Source: Allolobophora icterica (Eukaryota > Annelida > Clitellata > Crassiclitellata > Lumbricidae). Taken from it: a stretch of 64,000 bases of DNA. The notes under the pieces were generated by a model, which saw only the letters and a list, made by a program, of their open reading frames with translations, was not told the DNA's origin and ran no database searches. The stretch is from contig OY744611.1 in NCBI GenBank assembly GCA_963556255.1, positions 32,323,603 through 32,387,602 on the forward strand. The letters are read 5' to 3'. How positions within the stretch are numbered: position 1 is the first letter of the stretch; each line of letters opens with the position of its first letter. A program made the translations under genes and the position numbers. Shown in pieces: positions 47,972 through 64,000 of the stretch.

Positions 47972-48432
47972 TGTTAGGATCCCATGACTGACTAGTTCTA
48001 GGATGGGTAACAGTCCTGCTTGACTGGTTTTCTTTGGCTAATAAGAGACCTCTACCGGGGAAAGATCTAATATATAAGGATAGAGAATAGGGAGTGTGGC
48101 TGAAGTCTCTGATGATACTGCCGATTGGCCGTAGTCTTGTCCGAGTACTTCCTGTGTTTGCATGCTAGTTAAGCTAGTTTCGTGAGGCTTTACACCTGTG
48201 GTGTTTGACGTCTTTCTACGCGTCTACTTTTCTGGTCGTCAGCCTGTTGCTGCATTGAAGACCAGGTTTTTCGTTGGCGTTCTTCCGTGAGTGATGAACG
48301 AACCGTTTTCCACCGTCATCTACGGTTGGGTAATGTATCGATAATTTTGTTTGATATTTTTGTTTGGAGAATTATACCTATTTAAACTAGAGACGACTTT
48401 GTTTGAGACTTTATTAGGATGAACCCGTAACA
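47972..48432 (+). repeat. 5' LTR
   Basis: It starts TGTTAGGATCCC and ends AACCCGTAACA. It contains TATATAAGGATAG (48071-48083), a plausible TATA region for the element's promoter. Identical by eye to 53773-54233. Confidence 0.95.
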
Positions 48433-48433
48433 T

Positions 48434-48453
48434 ATGAGGGCTCGCGGGATTTT
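48434..48453 (+). promoter_or_regulatory. Likely primer-binding site
   Basis: Right after the LTR the sequence reads ATGAGGGCTCGCGGGATTTT. It resembles the TGGGGGCTCG...GGGAT primer site known for tRNA-Pro-primed elements, but with differences. The tRNA is therefore a guess. Confidence 0.45.
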
Positions 48454-48546
48454 TTTTGCTCTCTAATTTGTCTCTTGAATACGAATTTTGTAGCGTTAAG
48501 GGAAAATTTAGAATATTAGGGGCGTATCTGTGTTGAAATTTGAAAC

Positions 48547-49518
48547 ATGGAAACACCGGAGGCAGTAAAAATGTTACAGGTGGAGGATATTTTTGAACTG
48601 AAACAAGACGAATTACGTGTTGAATTGGAGAAATTGGGACAAGACGTGAAAGGTCTTACTAAATTGCAGATGCAAAAGGCACTGTCTAAATTGTTAACTT
48701 CGCCATATTCTTCGCCAAAATCAGAGTCTGGGGTTCAGGCTAAAATTTTAAAATTGAAATTGAAAAAAGAACAAGACGAAATTGCACGGACACAGCGCAG
48801 AGAAGACAGAGAAGCTGAGAGAAATTTTGAGCTTGAGAAGATGAAATTACAAATGCAGGCGGAAGCAGAAGCAAAGAAGGAACAGGCAGTTAAGGAAGCT
48901 GAAATTAGGAAGGAACAAGCAGAATTAGAATTGCGAAAACTGGATAAAGAGGCTGAAGTTAGAAAGGAACAAGCAGAATTAGAATTGCGAAGACTAGATA
49001 AAGAGGCAGAAGCAACAGAAAGAAAATTACGGAGAGAAGCAGAAGCTAAGAAGGAACAAGCAGATAAAGAGGCAGAAGCAGCAGAAAGGAAATTACGGAG
49101 AGAAGCAGAAGCTAAGAAGGAACAAGCAGAAGCTAAGAAGGAACAAGCAGATAAAGAGGCAGAAGCAGCAGAAAGGAAATTACGGATAGAGGCAGAACTT
49201 TCAGAAAGGAGGCTGAAGGTAGAGAACGAAAGGTTGTCTATGGAAAACGAAGTTAAGAAAATTCAGATGGAAGCAGCTGAGAGGAAGTTACAAATGGAAT
49301 TGGTAGAAAAAGAAAAACAGAGACAGCATCAATTGAGAATGAAAGAATTAGGAGGTTCTGTTGAAAGGTTAACAGTAGGTGACTTCGATGAGGTAGCACA
49401 GGGTTTCAGTGAAGAAAATGCAGAAAGGACTGGACGTACGACAAAATTTAATATTGGGTCGGCGGTGAAATTAGTACCTCGGTTTGACGACACAAATTTG
49501 GAACATTATTTACAGTAG
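48547..49518 (+). CDS. Gag N-terminal part, ends at in-frame TAG
   Basis: A 323-residue frame starts METPEAVKMLQVEDIFELKQ. Residues 15-60 hold a SAP-like stretch (LRVELEKLGQDVKGLTKLQM). Residues 75-265 are a highly charged coiled coil built from Lys-Glu-Gln-Ala and Glu-Ala-Glu-Ala units, some repeated almost exactly at DNA level (49008-49190). The end (VKLVPRFDDTNLEHYLQ) is the start of the SCAN-like capsid domain usual in Gmr1-like gag. The TAG at 49516-49518 falls inside that domain, and the same frame is open immediately after it. Either readthrough occurs or the copy carries a nonsense mutation. Confidence 0.85.
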   Translation: METPEAVKMLQVEDIFELKQDELRVELEKLGQDVKGLTKLQMQKALSKLLTSPYSSPKSESGVQAKILKLKLKKEQDEIARTQRREDREAERNFELEKMKLQMQAEAEAKKEQAVKEAEIRKEQAELELRKLDKEAEVRKEQAELELRRLDKEAEATERKLRREAEAKKEQADKEAEAAERKLRREAEAKKEQAEAKKEQADKEAEAAERKLRIEAELSERRLKVENERLSMENEVKKIQMEAAERKLQMELVEKEKQRQHQLRMKELGGSVERLTVGDFDEVAQGFSEENAERTGRTTKFNIGSAVKLVPRFDDTNLEHYLQ

Positions 49519-49530
49519 TTTGAAAAAGCC

Positions 49531-52500
49531 ATGGAGCTACATCAATTTCCGAAAGATAAATGGTCATCGTTAATTCACACGAAATTAACGGGGAAAGCTT
49601 TACAAATTTTCGGCGAGCTCTCTTTGGAACAATGCAAGGATTATGACATTCTGAAAAATGCTTTGCTTACGGCTTATGCAAGAGTACCAGAATTTTATCG
49701 GAAAAGGTTTCGAGCGCTGCAGAAAGGTAGTCTTGAAACGTATTCCAATTTTGCATATCGTTTGAATATTCCATTTAAGAGTTGGCTGGAAGGAGAAGGA
49801 GCATTGGCTGATTTAGATACGGTTTTGGAAATTTTCAAACTGGAGCAATTTGTGAATTGTCTGCCTGTGGATTTACATCGTTGGGTGATCGAACGTAAAG
49901 TAACGTCCCTTTCGGAAGCAGCACGAATGGCTGATGAATACGACATGCTGTACAAACCTTTCAAGAAAGAAATGGTAGCACCTGTTAAATTTGAAAAGGG
50001 ATGGGCAAATGACTCCGATAATATGAGACGAGGCGGAGGTCAAAATTCTTTCGGCAGCCCTAGGACTAATAGTCGGAATTATACAAGTGCGTTTGGCACA
50101 CCTGTTTCTTGTGCATATTGTCATGCGAGAACGCATATGATTTCAAATTGTGAAAAGCTGAAAGCAAGAAATTTGGCTAGGGCAGGCACAAATTATCCAG
50201 ACAATAACATTGGATTGGTAGATGTACATTCGGGCAACTCGACGATAAATCAGCAGTACAGACCTTTTGTTAAGACTGGAATTGTGTACGGACGACACGG
50301 TTCACAGCGTCATGTGGTGCTACTGAGAGACTCGGGTGCATTACAGTCAATAGCTAGTAAGGATGGGCTTAATTCTTGTGATTATGTCTTTACGGGTGAA
50401 GATAGATTGATTCAGGGAATTGTAGGAGAACCAGTTTCTGTCCCGTTGATCGAAATTCAAGTGGAGAGTGAGTTTGTTTCGGGAATTATTCTTTGTGGGT
50501 TGGTAGACAAATTGCCCAAAGGAATAAATATTCTCATTGGAAATGATTTAGTTCAAAATGAACCGATAGATGTAGAGGTTGTTACGAGGGCGCAGAGTAA
50601 AGTCGGGACTACGATGCAGTCGAGCGTGGCGAGACAGGACGCTGTAGACATTGACGCTCCTCTAATTAAGAATTCTGATGTGATCGACTCTGTCGACTTA
50701 GACATAAGTAATTTGTTTACAGAATTTGATGAGAGTTGTGTTGAAGGTTCGGAAATTTGTTCGAGAGACAGATTAATTGAATTGCAACGCAGTGACGAAT
50801 CTTTCAATTGTCTTTTTGATTTAGCGCTTTCACCTGATAGAAGTGAACGTTCGTTTTACGAGGTGCGTGATGGAGTCTTGGTTCGCGTGTGGAGGAGTGT
50901 TTTGGAGCCTGAAGGTTTCGGTAGAACGCAAGTACTCGTTCCAATTTCTTTGAGGTCAAAGATAATTCATGTAGCGCATGATGTTCCTTCGAGTGGACAT
51001 TTAGGAACACAGAAAACTCTTGATAGAGTCTTGAGGCATTTTTATTGGCCTGGTATTTTTAAGTATGTCAGAGAATATTGTCGTACTTGTGACGTTTGTC
51101 AGCGTCTTGGCAAGGGAGCTACAAAAGCTCGGGCGCCTTTGATTAATTTGCCGGTTATTAGTAATCCGTTTTCCCGAATTGCGTTAGATGTAGTTGGTCC
51201 TTTGGAGATTTGTGATAAGTCAAGGAACAGATTTATCTTGACGATAATGGATTTGGCTACGCATTTTCCGTTTGCGTTTCCGTTGAGGGTACACACGGCG
51301 GCGGAAGTGGTGAAAGTGTTGATTTCGGTTTTCACTACGTTTGGTTTTCCTGATGAGATTTTATCAGATCAAGGTTCTGAATTCATGTCAGAATTAATGC
51401 AATTGATGACGAATGAATGTCAGATAATGCATTTAAGGACGAGTGCATTTCATCCTCAGTCAAACGGATGTCTTGAGAGATTTCATCGTACGCTAAAAGA
51501 TATGTTGAAAGCAATAGGAGAAACTTTTCAGGGTGATTGGGACGAAATTCTGCCTTGGGTTCTCTTTGCTTATAGAGAAGTTCCAGTTCAGGGTTTAGGA
51601 TTTTCTGCGTTTGATTTGATGTTTGGCAGGGATGTGAAGGGGCCCTTGCAAATGATTAAACGCAGCTGGATAAGAACTGAAGTTGTACCAGAATTAAAGA
51701 AGACGAATCTTATCGATTTTGTCTTGAACCTTCGTGAGAAGATTAAGGTATCTTTACAGATTGTAAATGACAATGAAATGGTACTTAAGTCTAAGTCAAA
51801 GGAATGGTATGACTTGCATGCGAAGTCTGTGAATTTTGAGAAAGGTGACCAGGTATTACTTTTGTTGCCTTTAATTGGGAAGCCTTTGGAAGCTAAGTAT
51901 TGTGGGCCCTACCAAGTATTGAAAAGACTGGGTGAGGTGGACTATCTCGTCGGTACTCCGGATCGGAGGAAAACGAAACGGGTGGTACATGTCAATCTCA
52001 TGAAGAGATATCTACCACGGCAAGGGGAGCAGGTGTTGGTTGTTGACAGTGAACCTGAAGTGAATGTTTTGGTTACTGATGCAGACAAGTCTACATCAAT
52101 TATGGATTCTGTGATGATGGATCATTTGAATCAGAGTCAAGTTAAGGATTTGACATATGTGTTATGCAAATTTCAGAATGTGTTTAGTGACAAGCCGGGG
52201 AAGACAACTTTGGTGTCGCATGATGTCAAGTTGCTGGATGGAGTGAGACCTATGAGGCAATCACCGTATCCGCTTCATCCAGACAGGTTAAAGGTGGTAA
52301 ATAAGGAAATAGAAGAGTTGTTGCAATCGGGGATTATTGAAGAATCTGAGAGTCCGTGGGCGGCGCCAATAGTTCTGGTTCCGAAGCCTGATGGTACATT
52401 GCGATTGTGTACAGATTTCAGGAAACTGAATTCAGTCACAGTTCCTGATCCGTTTCCTATGCCTCGAGTGGAAACACTCATAAACAAAGTTGGTCAGGCA

Positions 52501-53514
52501 AAATTTCTTACGAAATTAGACATGACGAAAGGATATTATCAAATTCCTATAGCGTCATCGGCAAGGGCTTTGACAGGTTTTGTGACGCCTAATGGTCATT
52601 TCCAATGGAAATACATGGCTTTTGGGCTTCGAAACGCGCCGAGTTCATTTAGTCGGTTGGTTAAGAAGGTTTTTGCAGGTTTAGAGTCTTTTTGTGATGC
52701 TTACTTGGATGACGTCATTATTTTCAGTATGACTTGGTTTGATCATATGGATCATTTACAACAAGTGTTGCAACGGGTGGAGAAGGCTAAATTAACATTG
52801 AACGTAAAAAAGTGTACTTTTGCTGACGCTGAGGTGGATTTCTTGGGTCATCATGTGGGTCGAGGGGTAGTGTCACCACGTGCACAAAAGGTGGAAGTGA
52901 TGATTAATTTCCCAACTCCTACTAACAAGAAGCAGTTACAGTCTTTGTTTGGGTTGGCAAGCTATTACAGGAAATATTTGCCACATTTTTCTGATTTAAC
53001 TAATCCTTTAACAGAGATTTTGAAGAAGGGAAATAAATTTGTGTGGTCGCCGAAGGCTGAACAGGCTTTTGTTGACTTGAAATCAAGGTTGGCGTCGAAA
53101 CCAATTCTTAAACCGCCTGATTATAACAGACCATTTTTGGTTGCTGTTGATGCTTCGCAGGTGTGTGTTGGAGCGTGTCTATTCCAGATATACGATGGAA
53201 TCGAACATCCGGTGTGCTACTACAGTCGGAAGTTACGGAAGCACGAAATACGCTACTCAACAGTGGAGAAGGAGGCTCTGGCATTGGTCATGGCTGTACG
53301 GACGTTTTCCGTATACTTCGGATCTGCGCCTGTGGTGGTCTATACGGATCACAGTCCTCTCACTTTTATTAATTCGATGGCGAACTCGAATGATAAATTA
53401 CTCCGATGGAGTTTGGAACTCCAAAAATATACTTTGGATATTCGGCACCGTTCAGGGAGAGACAATTACCTTCCGGACTTGTTGAGTCGACCATCGATGA
53501 TTACCAGTGGGTAA
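49531..53514 (+). CDS. Gag C-terminus fused to Pol (protease, integrase, RT, RNase H)
   Basis: 1327 residues from the first ATG, in the same frame as the upstream gag. Residues 1-145: the rest of the SCAN-like capsid. Zinc knuckle CX2CX4HX4C at 194-207 (CAYCHARTHMISNC). Aspartic protease with DSGA at 267-270 and ILIGNDL further on. Integrase: His/Cys zinc domain (H483, H490, C520, C523) and catalytic D553, D613, E649 (D-x35-E). Reverse transcriptase from about 930 with LDMTKGYYQIP and YLDD at 1058-1061. RNase H with D1207, E near 1246-1248 and D1273. No envelope gene and no chromodomain were seen. The protein would mature in cytoplasmic particles and integrate the element's cDNA. All catalytic residues checked are present. 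Confidence 0.93.
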   Translation: MELHQFPKDKWSSLIHTKLTGKALQIFGELSLEQCKDYDILKNALLTAYARVPEFYRKRFRALQKGSLETYSNFAYRLNIPFKSWLEGEGALADLDTVLEIFKLEQFVNCLPVDLHRWVIERKVTSLSEAARMADEYDMLYKPFKKEMVAPVKFEKGWANDSDNMRRGGGQNSFGSPRTNSRNYTSAFGTPVSCAYCHARTHMISNCEKLKARNLARAGTNYPDNNIGLVDVHSGNSTINQQYRPFVKTGIVYGRHGSQRHVVLLRDSGALQSIASKDGLNSCDYVFTGEDRLIQGIVGEPVSVPLIEIQVESEFVSGIILCGLVDKLPKGINILIGNDLVQNEPIDVEVVTRAQSKVGTTMQSSVARQDAVDIDAPLIKNSDVIDSVDLDISNLFTEFDESCVEGSEICSRDRLIELQRSDESFNCLFDLALSPDRSERSFYEVRDGVLVRVWRSVLEPEGFGRTQVLVPISLRSKIIHVAHDVPSSGHLGTQKTLDRVLRHFYWPGIFKYVREYCRTCDVCQRLGKGATKARAPLINLPVISNPFSRIALDVVGPLEICDKSRNRFILTIMDLATHFPFAFPLRVHTAAEVVKVLISVFTTFGFPDEILSDQGSEFMSELMQLMTNECQIMHLRTSAFHPQSNGCLERFHRTLKDMLKAIGETFQGDWDEILPWVLFAYREVPVQGLGFSAFDLMFGRDVKGPLQMIKRSWIRTEVVPELKKTNLIDFVLNLREKIKVSLQIVNDNEMVLKSKSKEWYDLHAKSVNFEKGDQVLLLLPLIGKPLEAKYCGPYQVLKRLGEVDYLVGTPDRRKTKRVVHVNLMKRYLPRQGEQVLVVDSEPEVNVLVTDADKSTSIMDSVMMDHLNQSQVKDLTYVLCKFQNVFSDKPGKTTLVSHDVKLLDGVRPMRQSPYPLHPDRLKVVNKEIEELLQSGIIEESESPWAAPIVLVPKPDGTLRLCTDFRKLNSVTVPDPFPMPRVETLINKVGQAKFLTKLDMTKGYYQIPIASSARALTGFVTPNGHFQWKYMAFGLRNAPSSFSRLVKKVFAGLESFCDAYLDDVIIFSMTWFDHMDHLQQVLQRVEKAKLTLNVKKCTFADAEVDFLGHHVGRGVVSPRAQKVEVMINFPTPTNKKQLQSLFGLASYYRKYLPHFSDLTNPLTEILKKGNKFVWSPKAEQAFVDLKSRLASKPILKPPDYNRPFLVAVDASQVCVGACLFQIYDGIEHPVCYYSRKLRKHEIRYSTVEKEALALVMAVRTFSVYFGSAPVVVYTDHSPLTFINSMANSNDKLLRWSLELQKYTLDIRHRSGRDNYLPDLLSRPSMITSG

Positions 53515-53772
53515 TCGTGTTTAGGGCTGACGTATATGGACGTCTAGTGTGTATAGATTAATGTTTTTGTTTGTGTGAAATGATTTATTGCATATGTTTA
53601 GGGCTGACGTACATGGACGTCTAGTGTGTATAGTTTAAATGATTTTGTGTCAAATGATTTGTTGCATAGGTTATGCTTGGATTTTGATATTTGTTGCACT
53701 GTGCATGTTTATTATAAGTTAGTTAAGTCAGAAACCCTTCTGGTTTCTGCCTTGCTTGGACGTCCCGGGGTA

Positions 53773-54229
53773 TGTTAGGATCCCATGACTGACTAGTTCT
53801 AGGATGGGTAACAGTCCTGCTTGACTGGTTTTCTTTGGCTAATAAGAGACCTCTACCGGGGAAAGATCTAATATATAAGGATAGAGAATAGGGAGTGTGG
53901 CTGAAGTCTCTGATGATACTGCCGATTGGCCGTAGTCTTGTCCGAGTACTTCCTGTGTTTGCATGCTAGTTAAGCTAGTTTCGTGAGGCTTTACACCTGT
54001 GGTGTTTGACGTCTTTCTACGCGTCTACTTTTCTGGTCGTCAGCCTGTTGCTGCATTGAAGACCAGGTTTTTCGTTGGCGTTCTTCCGTGAGTGATGAAC
54101 GAACCGTTTTCCACCGTCATCTACGGTTGGGTAATGTATCGATAATTTTGTTTGATATTTTTGTTTGGAGAATTATACCTATTTAAACTAGAGACGACTT
54201 TGTTTGAGACTTTATTAGGATGAACCCGT

Positions 54230-54233
<4 letters not shown>
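53773..54233 (+). repeat. 3' LTR
   Basis: Same 461 bases as the 5' LTR, with no difference seen by eye. Just upstream, GACGTCCCGGGGTA is a weak candidate for the polypurine tract. The 3' non-coding region repeats TAGGGCTGACGTA(T/C)ATGGAC and GTCTAGTGTGTATAG at 53521-53560 and 53601-53632. Confidence 0.95.
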
Positions 54234-54269
<36 letters not shown>

Positions 54270-54343
54270 GAAAATAAAACACTTTCACTGTTTTCGTTTT
54301 ATAAGATCCTATAATATTATGAGTTTACTAAACGTTTACGTTA

Positions 54344-54781
54344 GACTGTGATAGATCTTGATCTCTTTTCCTCGGCATTCAGCATAATGGAATGACGAAT
54401 ACTTGATTTAACGCAAGGCTACTTACTAACTTACTTCAAATGGAAAAGACGCTATAGCAGTTACCTTCACCAGTAACGTTAATATTGATATGAATATTAT
54501 TCATATGTCCCAGTTATTTGCCTCTGTTCAAAGTTACTGTTAATAGACATGAGTGACAGATATCCGGCTATCCGGCTTTGCTGAGGGTTCTTGACCCATG
54601 AACATTGAACGTAAACATTGAAGATGCCTATTTACCTTCAACTCAACTGAAAGCGTTGTGGCCAAAGCTACTAACGTTGTGGCCAAAGCTGTTACGTAAT
54701 CAGACGTAGGGCGCTCGTATGATTGTGAAAATAGAAAATTATTGTCTGTATTTTACCCAGGGTTGGTGTTAAACTTGAAAG
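54344..54781 (+). promoter_or_regulatory. 5' flank/5' UTR of AKR copy 3
   Basis: The first part matches the spacer block at 6900 and 28205 (TTTTCCTCGGCATTCAG); the second matches the conserved AKR upstream block (ATGTCCCAGTTATTTG to TTTACCCAGGGTTGGTG). Small local duplications are specific to this copy: ATCCGGCT twice (54562-54577) and CGTTGTGGCCAAAGCT twice (54655-54690). Confidence 0.6.
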
Positions 54782-62327
<7,546 letters not shown>

Positions 62328-62969
62328 GTAGGCATGATCATTCAGCAAGCAAGCCTTTTGCGCTGGCTAGTTAGCGCGATACTCAGCCAGTCATCGAATC
62401 ACTCAGCCAGCCATTCAGCTTGGGAACCACACTATCCGTGTGGCCGTTTTTCAGTCTGTCAGTCAGCCATTCAGCCGATCAGTCTGCCGTTAACTAGTCA
62501 GCCAGTTAATCAGTGAGCAATTCGACCGTATTAGTTGTAGTTGTCCCGAGTACTTCACCATCTGACCTTTCTTTAACTTAGCTGCTTTATTTTCTGACTA
62601 CTCTATGAGCATGATTAGGGCTTTTCACACTGTGGTCGGCGAGGGATATGGCGGGGTCCACGAGAACGTCCCCTCCCACTGACGTTACTGGCTATTGGCG
62701 AAATCGATGTTACTGATTTCTTAAACTGACTGTTTTCCATAATTATTTATTGCAGGTAGTTAATAACAATATGTTAAGTGTCACTTCAATCAATCAATCT
62801 TGGGTTAAAGCCCTGCACTTGGATATTGCCTCCTCTTGTTTTTTGTGCACCAATCTCCAAAAAGGTCATCAAATTTTTTGACAGAGAAATCTCCCAAAAA
62901 AGTTCATCAATTTTTTTTCAAGATTTTTTGCCTCCTCTTGAATTTAAGTCTGGTTATGCTCCTGCTGCC

Positions 62970-63385
62970 CAGTACATCCATTCTGTGTATCTGAATATTT
63001 GCTTAAGGTACTTATAAAGACTATCTAACAGAACTCAAAAGTTGCACCCAAACAACTGCTGAAATGTTCCCACACCTGCATCAGTTGAAGAGTTTGGACA
63101 TGCAGTGGGAGATTTTACTGCACGTACCATGCTGTTTGCCAATCGTTTCAACTGTGTCCATCAGTTTCCAAAAGTTTTCATTGTTGCGTAAAGTCTCAAC
63201 GTCTGGTGTTGCAAAAATGGCTCTTTCCGCCGGTTTCTCGGCAACCCAGCCAAGACGAGTTCCGGCCAGGGTTGCTGAAGTGTCTGCATATTTGTAAAAA
63301 GTAGCTGATAAGGATCTCACATAATTTCTGGAACGTAAAAACGCAGAATTTGCACTTGAACCGATCAACCACCTTGCTGCCCAGC
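62970..63385 (-). pseudogene. Inverted, rearranged fragment of AKR exon 6 and intron 6
   Basis: On the minus strand, 63288-63120 encodes most of exon 6 (SATLAGTRLGWVAEKPAERA to MDTVETIGKQHG) and runs into intron 6 with a GT donor. Upstream of it on that strand is a piece that in copy 1 lies about 180-270 bases after exon 6 (26516-26602), ending ACAAATATGCAG, joined directly to exon sequence ACACTTCAGC. The order is thus permuted as well as inverted. Direct repeats TGCTGCCCAG flank the block (62972-62981 and 63376-63385). Confidence 0.8.
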
Positions 63386-64000
63386 ATAGGCGTAGCTACA
63401 TTGAGGCAAGAGGAGGCAGTTGCCTCCTCTTGGTTTTAAAATATAAAAATTTTTCCTTGGGTTATAGCCCTGTACTTGGATATTGTGGATTGGTTGATTC
63501 GTTAGTAAAGATTATGCTAAAAACAATTTTTGTTTAAAATCTTCCGTTCAAACAGACTCCTTATAGTTATTTTAAACTGTGCTTATGTGCATTTTTTGTA
63601 ATTGTATTTTTGTTGATTTATTTATTTTATTTATTTATTTATAAGTTTGTTGATTTATGGATTGGTTTACTCGTTTGTTAAGTTTATGCTAAAAACAATT
63701 TTGCTTAAAAATCTTCCGTTCAGGCTGTGATCATTATTGGGTGCCCCGGGTAGCGGGAAGTCCCTTTGGGGTTCCTTTATGACACTCAACCTAAATTACA
63801 CTGCCTGTATATTTGATTCAAATTGTTTGGGTTGTTGTTTCCCAAAACAAGGTTTTTGATTGATTGATTGATTAATTTATTTCAACCTTGTCAAATTGGC
63901 TTACCTTATGTTTTGCTTATCAGTGTTTAATCTAGTCCCCCTCTTCTGGAAGGGGGGGAAACAAGGTTCGTGGGGGAACCAACAAGGTCGACCTATTTTG
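63386..64000. other. Right end of window, repeat-like, no gene seen
   Basis: GAGGAGGCAGTTGCCTCCTC at 63406-63425 is a short palindrome, and TGCCTCCTCTTG also occurs at 62826 and 62929, suggesting a repeated element around the inverted AKR fragment. A ~60-bp piece (TTATGCTAAAAACAATTTT, AAATCTTCCGTTCA) is duplicated at 63509-63550 and 63685-63722. No forward AKR exon is present. Confidence 0.5.

Larger units (their letters stand above)
47972..54233 (+). mobile_element. Complete Gmr1-like Ty3/gypsy LTR retrotransposon
   Basis: Two 461-bp LTRs (47972-48432 and 53773-54233) read identically by eye, each starting TGTTAGG and ending CGTAACA. The flanks are both ATAT-type, so a 4-bp duplication is possible but cannot be proven inside a TA repeat. 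The internal domain order is gag, zinc knuckle, protease, integrase, reverse transcriptase, RNase H. Integrase ahead of RT is the mark of the Gmr1-like group of Ty3/gypsy elements. One in-frame TAG lies in gag. The insertion lies in the spacer just upstream of AKR copy 3. Confidence 0.95.

Overview
The window is eukaryotic, intron-containing, AT-rich and very dense in repeats. It looks like a marine invertebrate, most likely a deuterostome such as an echinoderm or hemichordate. That is an inference, drawn from the Gmr1-like Ty3/gypsy element (a group first described in deuterostomes), abundant L2/CR1-like LINEs, tRNA-derived SINEs and many hAT MITEs. No alignment was possible, so the species is not called.

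The host content is one tandem family: plus-strand aldo-keto reductase (AKR) genes with eight phase-conserved exons. Copy 0 is only the last codons at 1-15. Copy 1 (13199-27391) has all eight exons open and encodes 379 residues with the catalytic tetrad D67, Y72, K98, H143. Copy 2 (33622-41365) keeps all eight exons and splice sites but has a 1-nt deletion in exon 4 that brings an early stop. Copy 3 (54782-62327 and beyond) has exons 1-5. Its only exon 6 sequence in the window is an inverted, rearranged fragment near 63.1-63.3 kb, and exons 7-8 are not reached. The genes sit about 13-21 kb apart and share 5' flanks, introns and, in part, 3' flanks.

Most of the rest is mobile DNA. 0.27-6 kb: an internally deleted Ty3/gypsy element on the minus strand with an ISL2EU-like DNA transposon inserted in its gag, plus LINE and SINE fragments. 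6-13 kb: spacer with LINE remnants and minisatellites. 13-19.7 kb (intron 1 of copy 1): a fold-back element, an L2-like LINE and a 5'-truncated retroelement with a restriction-like endonuclease lying between TAA repeats. 21.4-24.5 kb (intron 3): a CR1-like LINE carrying a hAT element, then a second hAT MITE. 28-33 kb: LINE fragments and a long-TIR DNA transposon whose gene is split by two hAT insertions. 36-41 kb: three insertions with the features of hAT MITEs and a SINE in copy 2 introns. 42-48 kb: a 1.4-kb hAT element, a LINE-in-LINE nest and a long inverted repeat. 47.97-54.23 kb: a complete Gmr1-like LTR retrotransposon whose LTRs look identical, with integrase before reverse transcriptase. 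55-64 kb: introns of copy 3 with microsatellites, a hAT MITE and a LINE tail.

Because the AKR copies are paralogous, several insertions can be checked against an empty site in a sister copy inside this same window. This makes the element boundaries firmer than usual for a single sequence. No CRISPR array, rRNA or functional tRNA gene was seen.
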